A DNA stretch of 64,000 nucleotides from Hymenopellis radicata (lineage: Eukaryota; Basidiomycota; Agaricomycetes; Agaricales; Physalacriaceae), in assembly GCA_015501595.1 (NCBI GenBank), contig JADNRX010000110.1, forward strand, positions 1 through 64,000, given 5' to 3'. Below, in pieces: positions 33,951 to 43,121 of this stretch. A model generated the notes under the pieces. It was not told the DNA's origin, made no database searches, and worked only from the letters and a program-made list of their open reading frames with translations. Each line of letters starts with the position of its first letter. Position 1 is the first letter of the stretch. Position numbers and translations under genes: made by a program.

Positions 33951-34405
33951 TGTAAGGGTTCATCTTATCTTCCCAAAAGGGTTAGCATCCTATGACTCAT
34001 TTGTATGTACGCGTTCTCTCTCTTTCGTTCCGGTAACTTCTATTACCTTCTACGTACTTCTTTTCGTTTGTTTCTGACTCTTAATTACCCGTCTCTGTTA
34101 CAGTAGCTAGACTATATAAGGCAGAACGTAGGTACAAAATGTGATCTTCTTTTTTACAACTTTACTTCTCTGACGCGTGTTCATCTTGAGAGGCCCGGGT
34201 TCGGTGCCCATGAACCACGCTGTGTGATAAGTTAGGTTCTGAATCTGATTTCGACTCCTTTCGCGAGTCCGAAGCGAGCTCGACGCTCGTTCGTCCCCCT
34301 CTCTTCCTCGGTCACACCAGTGATCGCTAATCATTACATTCACGTCCGCTAGCTCCGAGACAGCGTAGCGTTCCCGCGCAAGGCTACTTTACGTGAAGCC
34401 TTACA
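33951..34405 (+). repeat. 5' LTR of the chromovirus
   Basis: 455 bp, TG...CA ends. A TATA box (TATATAAG) lies at 34113-34120, placing the likely transcription start in the middle of the LTR. It differs from the 3' copy by one G in a G-run, one T/C near the start and one G/A near 34,090. Confidence 0.93.
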
Positions 34406-34493
34406 CTGGTGGACACATTGGGAACGATTTGTTTCCCTAGCCGACGTGAAACTCATCTCGTTTACGAGTCATTAAACATTCTCTCTTGTCAGC
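34406..34493 (+). promoter_or_regulatory. Leader with primer-binding-site candidate
   Basis: Directly after the LTR the sequence reads CTGGTGGACACATTGGG. The TGG one base in fits pairing with a tRNA 3' CCA end, but I cannot assign the tRNA. The gag-pol ATG follows at 34494. Confidence 0.5.
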
Positions 34494-37400
34494 ATGCCTA
34501 AAAAGAGAAAATCAAGTGTTCCTCCCTCTCCAGATCCGGAGCCGACAAGCACGCGTTCCAAGGGTAAAAGTAGAGCTAGTTACGCGGAGCCTACAGCGGC
34601 TAGCTCCTCTAAATCTAAGGAATCGCCTCCTTCAGTAGCAACGGAGCGAAAATCGAAGTCCTCTCCGGAGGAAGGCAGTTCATCTAAGCCCAAAAGCAAG
34701 AAGTCGACTAAAGAGCCAAGAGAAGGTACACGAAAATCGTCTCGAATTCGAGCTAGTCAAGAGCCGGAATCGGGACCTGAAGTGACCCAATCCGTCGAAG
34801 ATCCTCCCCCCGAAATGTCAAACGATAGTGGTTCCGAGCCGCCTAACATAGCTATGGCGCGGCTCTACAAGAAATATTACGAAGAACCTTTCGGCCCTAG
34901 TGGACAATCGGTAATGACCCAAGTCGGATTCTACGAGGGTTACAATCTGGTCAGAGCGGATATGACTCAACAGGATTATTCAAGAGCCGTCCGTAGTCCT
35001 CGATATCACTTGAAGGAAGAATTTCTACAGTTAGTAAATGACTTGGTATTTTCCCTACAAAGCTTCATTGAGGAAGCCGCTATTCTTACAGAACGGGAAC
35101 AACCATGGAGGATCGATCCCACGGGTCTGTATCTAGGCACCCTGTATGAAGGATCGAACAACTATAAAGCCTTAGTAGCGGCTTGGAGGATCTTAGCAGA
35201 TCGATTAGGAAGAGGGCGACGTTTCTTTGAAAAATATGTGAGAGAAATACGTCCGGATCAGGAAGGAATGGAACCGTTTCAATCACCCGCTACTACGAAC
35301 AGAGATCTATATGAACAGGTCGACAACGAATTGGACACTGAAGCAAAGCTGTTCGCCTCATACGCGAAGATTCGATCCTTGAACCAGACTCTGTCAGCGT
35401 CCGGAAGAGAAGCGCTCATGGTACAAGGAAGCAAGCACTGGGAGAAGATTATTCCCATAGATCAAAGCCTGTCAGAGTTCGAGGCATATTCGACGGATTC
35501 TAGACGTTCAAACTGGAAACCGAGTCGACCAGCTACGGAGCCAGGTATCGGTCCCTCGATATCCAATCCGTTTGGGTATTCGGGTCGACTTCCTACCTTA
35601 CTAGAGAGTGACGAAGAGGAAAGTTCAGAGACCGAGACGGCTAAACCTCCAGAGACTCCCTCGAAAACAGGCCCTGCCAAGCAATGGTCTTTTGGTACGG
35701 CAACTCCTAGTCCGACGGGCCCATCGTCAGCTTCATTCAACTTCTCTATGGGCGGATCAGCTCGATTTAAGCCTTCAAGAAACTTCTTTGGTGGGCCTCT
35801 AGGCCAAGGAGCTCGAACGGGAGGTGAAGAGACTGACGAGCCTAACGCTCCAAAAGAAAAACGAAGAGAATCTTCAAATGAGCATTCAAGAGGACGATCT
35901 ACAGAAAGGGACAGTCGCAGTTCAGGTAGTCAACCCCGGCGTTCAGAAACTGTCGTATCTGACCATCATTCAGTTTCTAGCAATCATTCTAGGCGATCAA
36001 CAACAGCGAACGTACCAGACAGCCGAGCATCATCCAGACAATCTATTCCTGGAACGCTTCCCAATTCTCCAAGGCAATCATCGGCGCACTCAAGACCTTC
36101 GGCGCATGAATCAACAACCGCGAACGCACCAAACAGTCGAGCGTCATCTAGGCAATCTATTCCTGGGACGCTACCCAATTCTCCAAGGCAATCATCGGCG
36201 CACTCAAGACCTTCGGCGCACGGACCAGCTCCTATCCCATCTAGAAGGTCGTCCACTGCGAGTCAACAAGATCCCAATCCTACGCGTCATTCTTCTCCTT
36301 CACGCTCGAGAAGGGAATCTTTCGCAATCGGCAGACCATTCATAGGAACTCAACGATCTTCCTCTTCGTCGAGGCCGGTCTCTACTGCCTCGTCGTATCA
36401 TTCTGCGCACATCTCTTCAGTGCCGACTTCAAGACCCAGTTCCTCGTCTTTGCCTAGAAGACACCGTCAAGACGACAATCCATCATCACACCATTCCTCT
36501 AGCTCGTCGTCGAATAGCTCCAGAAGCGGAGACGAATCGAACCCCTCCAGCGATCATAGACCTCCCAATCGAGGAGGAGGAGGATCAGGTGGCGGACCTC
36601 CAGACGATTCAAGCTCTCCATCTGATGGGGATCCTAGAAGGGGTCCTCGCGGGCATAGAGGCCATCGTGGATCAAGAGGTTTCCAAGGCGAGCGAGGAAT
36701 GCAAGGATTAATGGGTCCTAGGGCGCATCGTGGAGAACGAGGTGATACAGGTCCCCCAGGACCTCCAGGGCCGCAAGGACCCCCAGGCGGTCAAGGAGCA
36801 GGGGGGCAAGGACGCGATCCAGGAGACGTCTTCATCAAAGCCGAATTGAAGCCGGAGAGTATTCCCACTTGGGACGGCAACGCGTATAAAGCAGTCGAGT
36901 ATTTCTTCAAAGTCATGCATCTGGCTAGGTTAGGCCCTCGAATGCCAGAATATCTAGGAGCATGGTTATGGAAGAGCTTTGAGGAAGACTCGGACATCTA
37001 TACCTGGTATAATACTCTTCCCCCTGAGGATCAGACTCTCGCGCGTCAAAACGTCTATAATCTGCTCAACATGATCAAAGACGATTTCCTAGGTGTGGGA
37101 TGGCAGACCTTAATGAATGATGTCTTTGAGGCTCAACGGTTCCGACAACGTGGGCAGGAGAATGAGAAGCCGCAGGCTTTCATTACCCGCCGAGCCATGT
37201 ACAGTCGAATGCTGACTGAAACGGAGGTCGGAAGCGCTGAGGAAGTACGGACTATCCTTCGACATGCGCCCATAGTATGGCGTCCATTATTGAACACGTC
37301 GACAATCCGTACCACGAAGAAGTTGATGGCGCGAGTGATCGAGCAGAGTAAGGCGTTAACGATAGCGTGGAAACAGGACACCGGACGATCTGGAAATACG

Positions 37401-40400
37401 GACGTTAAAAGTGAAGTAGCGGCGGCTCTAAAACAAATGGGATTCGAACCGCGGAACCGTTACAAGTCATCAGGCCCGACAGCGAACGTGAATATTGCGA
37501 ACGGCTCCGAGGACAGAGACTTGGTAGCCTGTCTAGTCCATAGCGAAGACGGAGAAGAAGCGACTGGCAAAACAGAGGAAGACCTGTATTCGGAAGTTTT
37601 CCAAGTAGCTGCTCGTCGACAACGGACTCCTCCTAAGCAATTCTTCTTCAAGAAGAACAATACTCCGACGAAATTGAGTCGACCCCCTCCTTCCCCGTGC
37701 AAAGTATGTGGAAGTGAAAAACATTGGGATAAGGAGTGCCCGCACTGGAGTGACTACCTGGACCTGATCAAGAAGAAATCAGCCAACGCGATTTCATCAG
37801 AGGACGCCTATAATTTGACGTACCAAGCTATGCTGACCGAACAGCAGGTAGAAGAGACTTTTAACGTATCGATTCTCGAGGATTTTGAGGAGGCGTCTCG
37901 AACCGTTCAAGTCGCGGAAGTCTTGAACATAGAGAGTAAGTCCGAATCCACAAGGAAATCTTCTGTTAGACCTACCAGGTGTGTACAATTAGAAACTGTA
38001 TTTGAACCAGACGAATTAGAACGCGATAACCATTATTTGTCGGAACGATATACAGTTGAGCCAATAAATTCAGAAGAAGAGGACGAACTAGATCTAGTAC
38101 CTGAACAGGCAAAGCCTGGACAGCCTTGCGACAGGAAGACAGACGAGACTGAAGGGATTGCACGCAAGTCGAGACCTAGCACCGAGACAGATACGGTGCG
38201 GGAAGCGGAGTCAATATCGACAAGTCCAGAGGAAGATGCGGGAAACGCCGAGGTAGAAGAGGAACCGACCCCTTCAGTCCTACGGAAAATCAAGAAGAAG
38301 AGGCTAACTCAAAGTGGATCCTCCGCGGTGGGCGTATCAGTGCTCGCTGTAAAGGGATGGGTGGGGAATCGAAGACAAGACCCCATCTACCTTAGACACG
38401 ACTCGTGCGCCAATATCTCTCTGATTTCGAAGGACTTGTATGAGAGCATCGAAGACAAGCCTACTCTGCATCAAGGTCAGAAGATGAAGCTATGGCAAGT
38501 TACGGATAAGGATAGTACCTTGCACGGGTACGTAACGTTACCCATCTTCACAGAAACAGAACACGGAGAAATCATTGAAACGGAGGTGGAAGCGTACGTC
38601 CTGTCAAACATGTCAGTGCCAATCTTATTAGGAGAAGATTATCAACTGACGTACGAAATAAGCACTCGAAGAAGCGTGAGTGAAGGTACGCGCATCTGTT
38701 ACGAGAACGACAGCAATCTGACAGTGAAAGCTGAAGCCGTGTCACGATCAAAAGACATCGGTAAGCTAAGGCCTAGTGCGTTCGCCTTACAGAGCTTTGT
38801 AAAGGCTAAGACCCACCGAAGAAACAAGCATAAGAGGCAACAGAAGAAAGCGAAGGCCAGGACGGATCAACTTACTATACGCGCAGTGAAAGACATCAGA
38901 CTGAAGGCACACCATACGTGTAATATAGAAGTCTCCGGGCCTTTCGAAGCTGAGGAAGAATGGTTAGTGGATCGCACGCTGCTGGAAGAGGCCAAGAATT
39001 CTTACCTAGCTATTCCGAACGTACTCATCACTTCCAGCCACCCGGTAATACCGGTTTCGAACCCTACGAATCATCCCAAGATGATAAGGAAGGGGGAAGC
39101 TCTAGCGGTGATCTCCAGAGCAGCTGATGTACTTCAAAAACCAAGAGACGAAGAAGAAGCAGCCGCTATGAAGAAAAGTGCGGACTTGATCGCATCGGTA
39201 ATCGAAGTCCAGCTAGAGGAAGACGCTGCTCGGGAGGCTCAATCAGCCGAAACGTCTTCGAAAGGCCAGGAACCAGCCTCCGAAACAGAGCCCGACGAGG
39301 ATCGAGACGAAGAGTACGGACCCAAGACTGCCGCCATGCCCGATCCCACGGTCTACCCATCAGCGAAGATAAGAGAAGTGCTAGACGTGGGAGATTTACC
39401 TGAGGATCAAAAGGAAGCGGCTTGGACCATGCTAGAGAAGCATGTCAAGGCATTTGGGTTCGACGGACGTCTCGGTAGCCTCCAAGGCGAAGCCAAGATT
39501 CGGTTGAAAGAAGGAGTGCAACCAATCAGCATGCCCATGTATAACGCTTCCCTGGCAAAAAGGGAAGTAATAGACAAGCAAATCGACCCTTGGTTCGAAC
39601 AAGGCGTTATAGAGCCGTCAAAGAGTCCTTGGGGAGCGCCAGTGGTAATCGCCTACAGAAACAATAAGCCTCGATTCTGTATAGACTATAGGAAACTCAA
39701 TTCAGTCACCATACCAGATGAGTTCCCGATACCACGTCAAAGCGACATACTAGCAGCCTTATCTGGAGCAAAAGTCATGTCAACGCTGGATGCGTTATCT
39801 GGATTCACGCAGCTGGGAATGTTCGAAGCTGATGTGGAGAAAACAGCGTTCCGGACGCATCGAGGGTTGTTCCAGTTTAAGAGGATGCCGTTCGGACTGC
39901 GAAACGGTCCGTCAATCTTTCAAAGAGTTATGCAAGGAATACTCGCTCCTTACCTATGGCTCTTCACGTTGGTATACATCGACGACATAGTCGTATACTC
40001 GGCTAACTTTGAAGAGCACATTGTTCATCTTGACAAGGTACTGACGGCAATAGAGGAGAGTGGAGTGACTATGTCCCCAACTAAGTGTCATTTCTTTTAC
40101 ACTTCTATTCTGCTGTTAGGTCATAAAGTCTCGCGGTTGGGTCTAGCCACTCACGACGCTAAAGTGGAAGCCATCATGCTCCTCAGCCGACCTAGGAAAG
40201 TGTCTGAGCTGCAGATGTTCATCGGGATGCTAGTGTATTTTCAAACGTTCATACCGTACTTCGCCGATCGAATGGGACCTCTGTTTCAGAAGTTAAGGAA
40301 AGGAGCGAGCTGGGAATGGACGGCGGAACATGAATATGCCTGGGAAACAGCGAAGGAAGCATTAAAAGACTCACCCATTCTAGGACATCCAACGGAGGGA

Positions 40401-42857
40401 CTACCATATCGCTTGTATACGGACGCATCAGACGAAGCGTGCGGCTGCACGTTGCAACAGATACAACAGATCAAGGTCGGCGATCTAAAGGGCACCAAGG
40501 CATATGAGAGGTTAGAGAAAGCGTGGAACGAGAAAGCCAAGGAAGTACCGAAATTATGGGCAACTCTGAACACAAGGATTCCCGAACACGGTTATCCACA
40601 GGAATGGGCGGCAACACTAGATGAGACCGTAGTGTGGGTCGAGCGAGTCATTGGGTATTACTCGAGACGATTCCGCGGGGCGGAAACGCGTTACTCGGCC
40701 ACAGAACGAGAAGCCCTAGGAGCGAAGGAAGGGCTAGTGAAATTTCAGCCGTTCATAGAAGGGGAATACACGTCGCTGATAACAGACCATGCCGCTCTCC
40801 AATGGGCGAAAACGTACGAGAACTCGAATCGCCGTTTGGCAGCATGGGGAACGATCTTTTCCGCATATGCACCATATTTGGAAATAGTGCATCGACCAGG
40901 AAGAGTGCACTCAAATGTGGATCCCTTATCAAGGCTTCCGCGCGATCCCCCAGAGCATATATCACCGTTGAAGGACACGTCGACTCCCCTAAACCCCAAC
41001 AACGACCTGGCAGAAAGCCAAGAAGCCGCCATGAACGCGCAGCCAGCTAGAAGAGTGGATGCTATGTGGATTGTAGGGGATGCGTACGTCATAACACGAA
41101 GCCAAGCAAAGAGACTCGACATAGACGCCCCCGACTTCGATGTAAGGGGGGAAGAAGGAGTGGAGATATCGGAAAACAACATCAAAGATCAGGAGCAAGT
41201 CATAACTGATCCGGTAGAAGAACACGATCGAGCAACTGATCCCGAGGCTCGCCCTGACGAATCATTGGACGAAATCTCAGAGAAGCTATGGAGCTTGCAA
41301 AAGGAAGAAATTGAGGGAGAACTACCCGAGATAATCACGATGGTACATATGAACTCGCAGTTACGTGTAAAATTTGTGGACGCGTACAAAAAAGACAGAG
41401 AGTTCCGTACAGTGTATCAAGAAGCAAGGAAATCCCTGGATAGTCGTTCTCTAGGAAAGAGATTCCTGGTAGACGAACAGGACTTGCTATACTTCCTGGA
41501 CGCAGGGTTCCAGCCACGATTGTGTGTTCCTCAAGTGTTGCGGCAGGAACTATTGACTGAGGGGCATGAGAGCCCGGTCGAGACGGCCCATTTGAGTCCT
41601 GATCATCTATGGAGGAAATTCAGCGCGAAGTTCTACTGGCCTAGGATGAGGAAGGACATAGAGGAATTCGGCAATACCTGCGACATTTGCCAGAAGATCA
41701 AAACATCCAACTTCAGGAAGTATGGATTCTTGATGCCGAATCCTATTCCAGATCATCCATATCAATCCATATCTCTCGACTTCATAGTCGACCTACCATG
41801 GTCGGGAGGATTCAATGCTATCCTCGTAGTAGTGGATCGATTATCGAAACACGCCCAGTTCATCTTGACGACCACGGGGGCGGACGCAGCAGAGTTCGCT
41901 AAGCTCTTTGTAAAGCACGTCGCCACAAAGTTCGGGCTCCCAGACAACGTCATCGCCGACAGGGATCCAAGGTGGACGGCGGACTTCTGGAAGGGGATAG
42001 CAAAGTTCTTGAAAACGAAGATGAGTATATCTTCAGCGCACCATCCTCAACATGACGGACAGACGGAAAATCTGAATAAGCAGCTGGAAACCATGCTTAG
42101 AGCGTATGTCGCCAAAGACAAGAAGGACTGGTCCGAATTCCTTCACTTGCTGGAATTCGCCTATAATTCTCATCAAAGTTCGTCTACAAAAGAAACTCCT
42201 TTCGACTTACTTTACGGGTTTCAACCGGTGTCCCCGTTGGACAGATTAAATCAGAATCGAACGTCTCTAACAGCAAGCGGGGGCATGCTTAACTCCAAGG
42301 GAAAAGAATTCCTATTGCAGCTGGACAGGAAACGCGCAAGCGCGAGAGACGCCATAGCTAAAGCACAAGAAATGCAATCGAAGTACTACAACCAAGGAAG
42401 GAAGGAAGTTCCCGAATCCTTCAAACAAGGGAATTTAGTCTTGGTAAACCCGCATTCGCTAAAATGGAAAGAAAGCAAAGGGAAAGGAGCGAAATTCACG
42501 CAGCAATGGATAGGTCCTTTCGAGATACAGGAAGTAGTAAATCCGAAAGTCTTCAAACTGCGAATGAGCAGCAAGTATCCAGGATCTCCGATCTTTAACG
42601 TCGAACACTTGAAGGCCTACAAGTCGTCACCCAGTCAGTGGCCCGGGCGTTCGGTCATGACTGAAACAAGAGGCGGTCAGGAAAAGCATGAGGCGGAAAT
42701 CGAGGAAATTGTCGGGCATAGGTTCAAGCAGGGAAAGCTGGAATTGCTGGTCCGATGGGATGGATACGGGCCGCAATTCGACTCGTGGAGAACGCAAGCC
42801 GCGTTAAAGAACGCGCCGGAAATGCTGAGAGCCTATCGGAAGGCGAATAACCTCTGA
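34494..42857 (+). CDS. Chromovirus gag-pol polyprotein (2787 aa)
   Basis: A single uninterrupted frame without gag/pol frameshift. Residues 1-700 are largely disordered Ser/Pro/Arg-rich, with a tandem 38-residue repeat (nt 35997-36110 and 36111-36224). Residues about 715-778 form a collagen-like Gly-X-Y run. A capsid-like helical region follows, then a CCHC knuckle (about residue 1069). The protease active site is Asp-Ser-Cys rather than Asp-Ser-Gly, at about residue 1303. RT has Tyr-Ile-Asp-Asp at residue 1828. RNase H follows, then integrase with the HHCC module (about 2355-2400), Asp near 2429, Asp near 2488 and Glu near 2525, and a C-terminal chromodomain (about 2733-2780) that would guide integration to marked chromatin. 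Confidence 0.95.
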   Translation: MPKKRKSSVPPSPDPEPTSTRSKGKSRASYAEPTAASSSKSKESPPSVATERKSKSSPEEGSSSKPKSKKSTKEPREGTRKSSRIRASQEPESGPEVTQSVEDPPPEMSNDSGSEPPNIAMARLYKKYYEEPFGPSGQSVMTQVGFYEGYNLVRADMTQQDYSRAVRSPRYHLKEEFLQLVNDLVFSLQSFIEEAAILTEREQPWRIDPTGLYLGTLYEGSNNYKALVAAWRILADRLGRGRRFFEKYVREIRPDQEGMEPFQSPATTNRDLYEQVDNELDTEAKLFASYAKIRSLNQTLSASGREALMVQGSKHWEKIIPIDQSLSEFEAYSTDSRRSNWKPSRPATEPGIGPSISNPFGYSGRLPTLLESDEEESSETETAKPPETPSKTGPAKQWSFGTATPSPTGPSSASFNFSMGGSARFKPSRNFFGGPLGQGARTGGEETDEPNAPKEKRRESSNEHSRGRSTERDSRSSGSQPRRSETVVSDHHSVSSNHSRRSTTANVPDSRASSRQSIPGTLPNSPRQSSAHSRPSAHESTTANAPNSRASSRQSIPGTLPNSPRQSSAHSRPSAHGPAPIPSRRSSTASQQDPNPTRHSSPSRSRRESFAIGRPFIGTQRSSSSSRPVSTASSYHSAHISSVPTSRPSSSSLPRRHRQDDNPSSHHSSSSSSNSSRSGDESNPSSDHRPPNRGGGGSGGGPPDDSSSPSDGDPRRGPRGHRGHRGSRGFQGERGMQGLMGPRAHRGERGDTGPPGPPGPQGPPGGQGAGGQGRDPGDVFIKAELKPESIPTWDGNAYKAVEYFFKVMHLARLGPRMPEYLGAWLWKSFEEDSDIYTWYNTLPPEDQTLARQNVYNLLNMIKDDFLGVGWQTLMNDVFEAQRFRQRGQENEKPQAFITRRAMYSRMLTETEVGSAEEVRTILRHAPIVWRPLLNTSTIRTTKKLMARVIEQSKALTIAWKQDTGRSGNTDVKSEVAAALKQMGFEPRNRYKSSGPTANVNIANGSEDRDLVACLVHSEDGEEATGKTEEDLYSEVFQVAARRQRTPPKQFFFKKNNTPTKLSRPPPSPCKVCGSEKHWDKECPHWSDYLDLIKKKSANAISSEDAYNLTYQAMLTEQQVEETFNVSILEDFEEASRTVQVAEVLNIESKSESTRKSSVRPTRCVQLETVFEPDELERDNHYLSERYTVEPINSEEEDELDLVPEQAKPGQPCDRKTDETEGIARKSRPSTETDTVREAESISTSPEEDAGNAEVEEEPTPSVLRKIKKKRLTQSGSSAVGVSVLAVKGWVGNRRQDPIYLRHDSCANISLISKDLYESIEDKPTLHQGQKMKLWQVTDKDSTLHGYVTLPIFTETEHGEIIETEVEAYVLSNMSVPILLGEDYQLTYEISTRRSVSEGTRICYENDSNLTVKAEAVSRSKDIGKLRPSAFALQSFVKAKTHRRNKHKRQQKKAKARTDQLTIRAVKDIRLKAHHTCNIEVSGPFEAEEEWLVDRTLLEEAKNSYLAIPNVLITSSHPVIPVSNPTNHPKMIRKGEALAVISRAADVLQKPRDEEEAAAMKKSADLIASVIEVQLEEDAAREAQSAETSSKGQEPASETEPDEDRDEEYGPKTAAMPDPTVYPSAKIREVLDVGDLPEDQKEAAWTMLEKHVKAFGFDGRLGSLQGEAKIRLKEGVQPISMPMYNASLAKREVIDKQIDPWFEQGVIEPSKSPWGAPVVIAYRNNKPRFCIDYRKLNSVTIPDEFPIPRQSDILAALSGAKVMSTLDALSGFTQLGMFEADVEKTAFRTHRGLFQFKRMPFGLRNGPSIFQRVMQGILAPYLWLFTLVYIDDIVVYSANFEEHIVHLDKVLTAIEESGVTMSPTKCHFFYTSILLLGHKVSRLGLATHDAKVEAIMLLSRPRKVSELQMFIGMLVYFQTFIPYFADRMGPLFQKLRKGASWEWTAEHEYAWETAKEALKDSPILGHPTEGLPYRLYTDASDEACGCTLQQIQQIKVGDLKGTKAYERLEKAWNEKAKEVPKLWATLNTRIPEHGYPQEWAATLDETVVWVERVIGYYSRRFRGAETRYSATEREALGAKEGLVKFQPFIEGEYTSLITDHAALQWAKTYENSNRRLAAWGTIFSAYAPYLEIVHRPGRVHSNVDPLSRLPRDPPEHISPLKDTSTPLNPNNDLAESQEAAMNAQPARRVDAMWIVGDAYVITRSQAKRLDIDAPDFDVRGEEGVEISENNIKDQEQVITDPVEEHDRATDPEARPDESLDEISEKLWSLQKEEIEGELPEIITMVHMNSQLRVKFVDAYKKDREFRTVYQEARKSLDSRSLGKRFLVDEQDLLYFLDAGFQPRLCVPQVLRQELLTEGHESPVETAHLSPDHLWRKFSAKFYWPRMRKDIEEFGNTCDICQKIKTSNFRKYGFLMPNPIPDHPYQSISLDFIVDLPWSGGFNAILVVVDRLSKHAQFILTTTGADAAEFAKLFVKHVATKFGLPDNVIADRDPRWTADFWKGIAKFLKTKMSISSAHHPQHDGQTENLNKQLETMLRAYVAKDKKDWSEFLHLLEFAYNSHQSSSTKETPFDLLYGFQPVSPLDRLNQNRTSLTASGGMLNSKGKEFLLQLDRKRASARDAIAKAQEMQSKYYNQGRKEVPESFKQGNLVLVNPHSLKWKESKGKGAKFTQQWIGPFEIQEVVNPKVFKLRMSSKYPGSPIFNVEHLKAYKSSPSQWPGRSVMTETRGGQEKHEAEIEEIVGHRFKQGKLELLVRWDGYGPQFDSWRTQAALKNAPEMLRAYRKANNL

Positions 42858-43121
42858 GAATCAGCTAGAAACTCATCGAATCTCGCCTGAAATAATAAGC
42901 AAATTAAAAAAGTATGCTCGCCCGCCTTTTCATTGACATAAAATCCGTAAAAACACACATGATAGCTGGTATCGGAACGCAGGATTGAGACGCACTAACG
43001 ATTGAGCCTGGAAACGCGTAAGTCGCGTGTAGGACCGCGAAAGTTATAAAAGACTCACCACGAAAGGCCAACGTCCTCAAGCAGTCGCTTAAAGCCAGTC
43101 TACAGCAATCCAAACTCCCTC

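Noticed and set aside
34107..34343. Minus-strand ORF in the LTR (repeated at 45066-45302)
   Set aside because: Present only because both LTRs are identical. It overlaps the promoter, has no motif and reads antisense.
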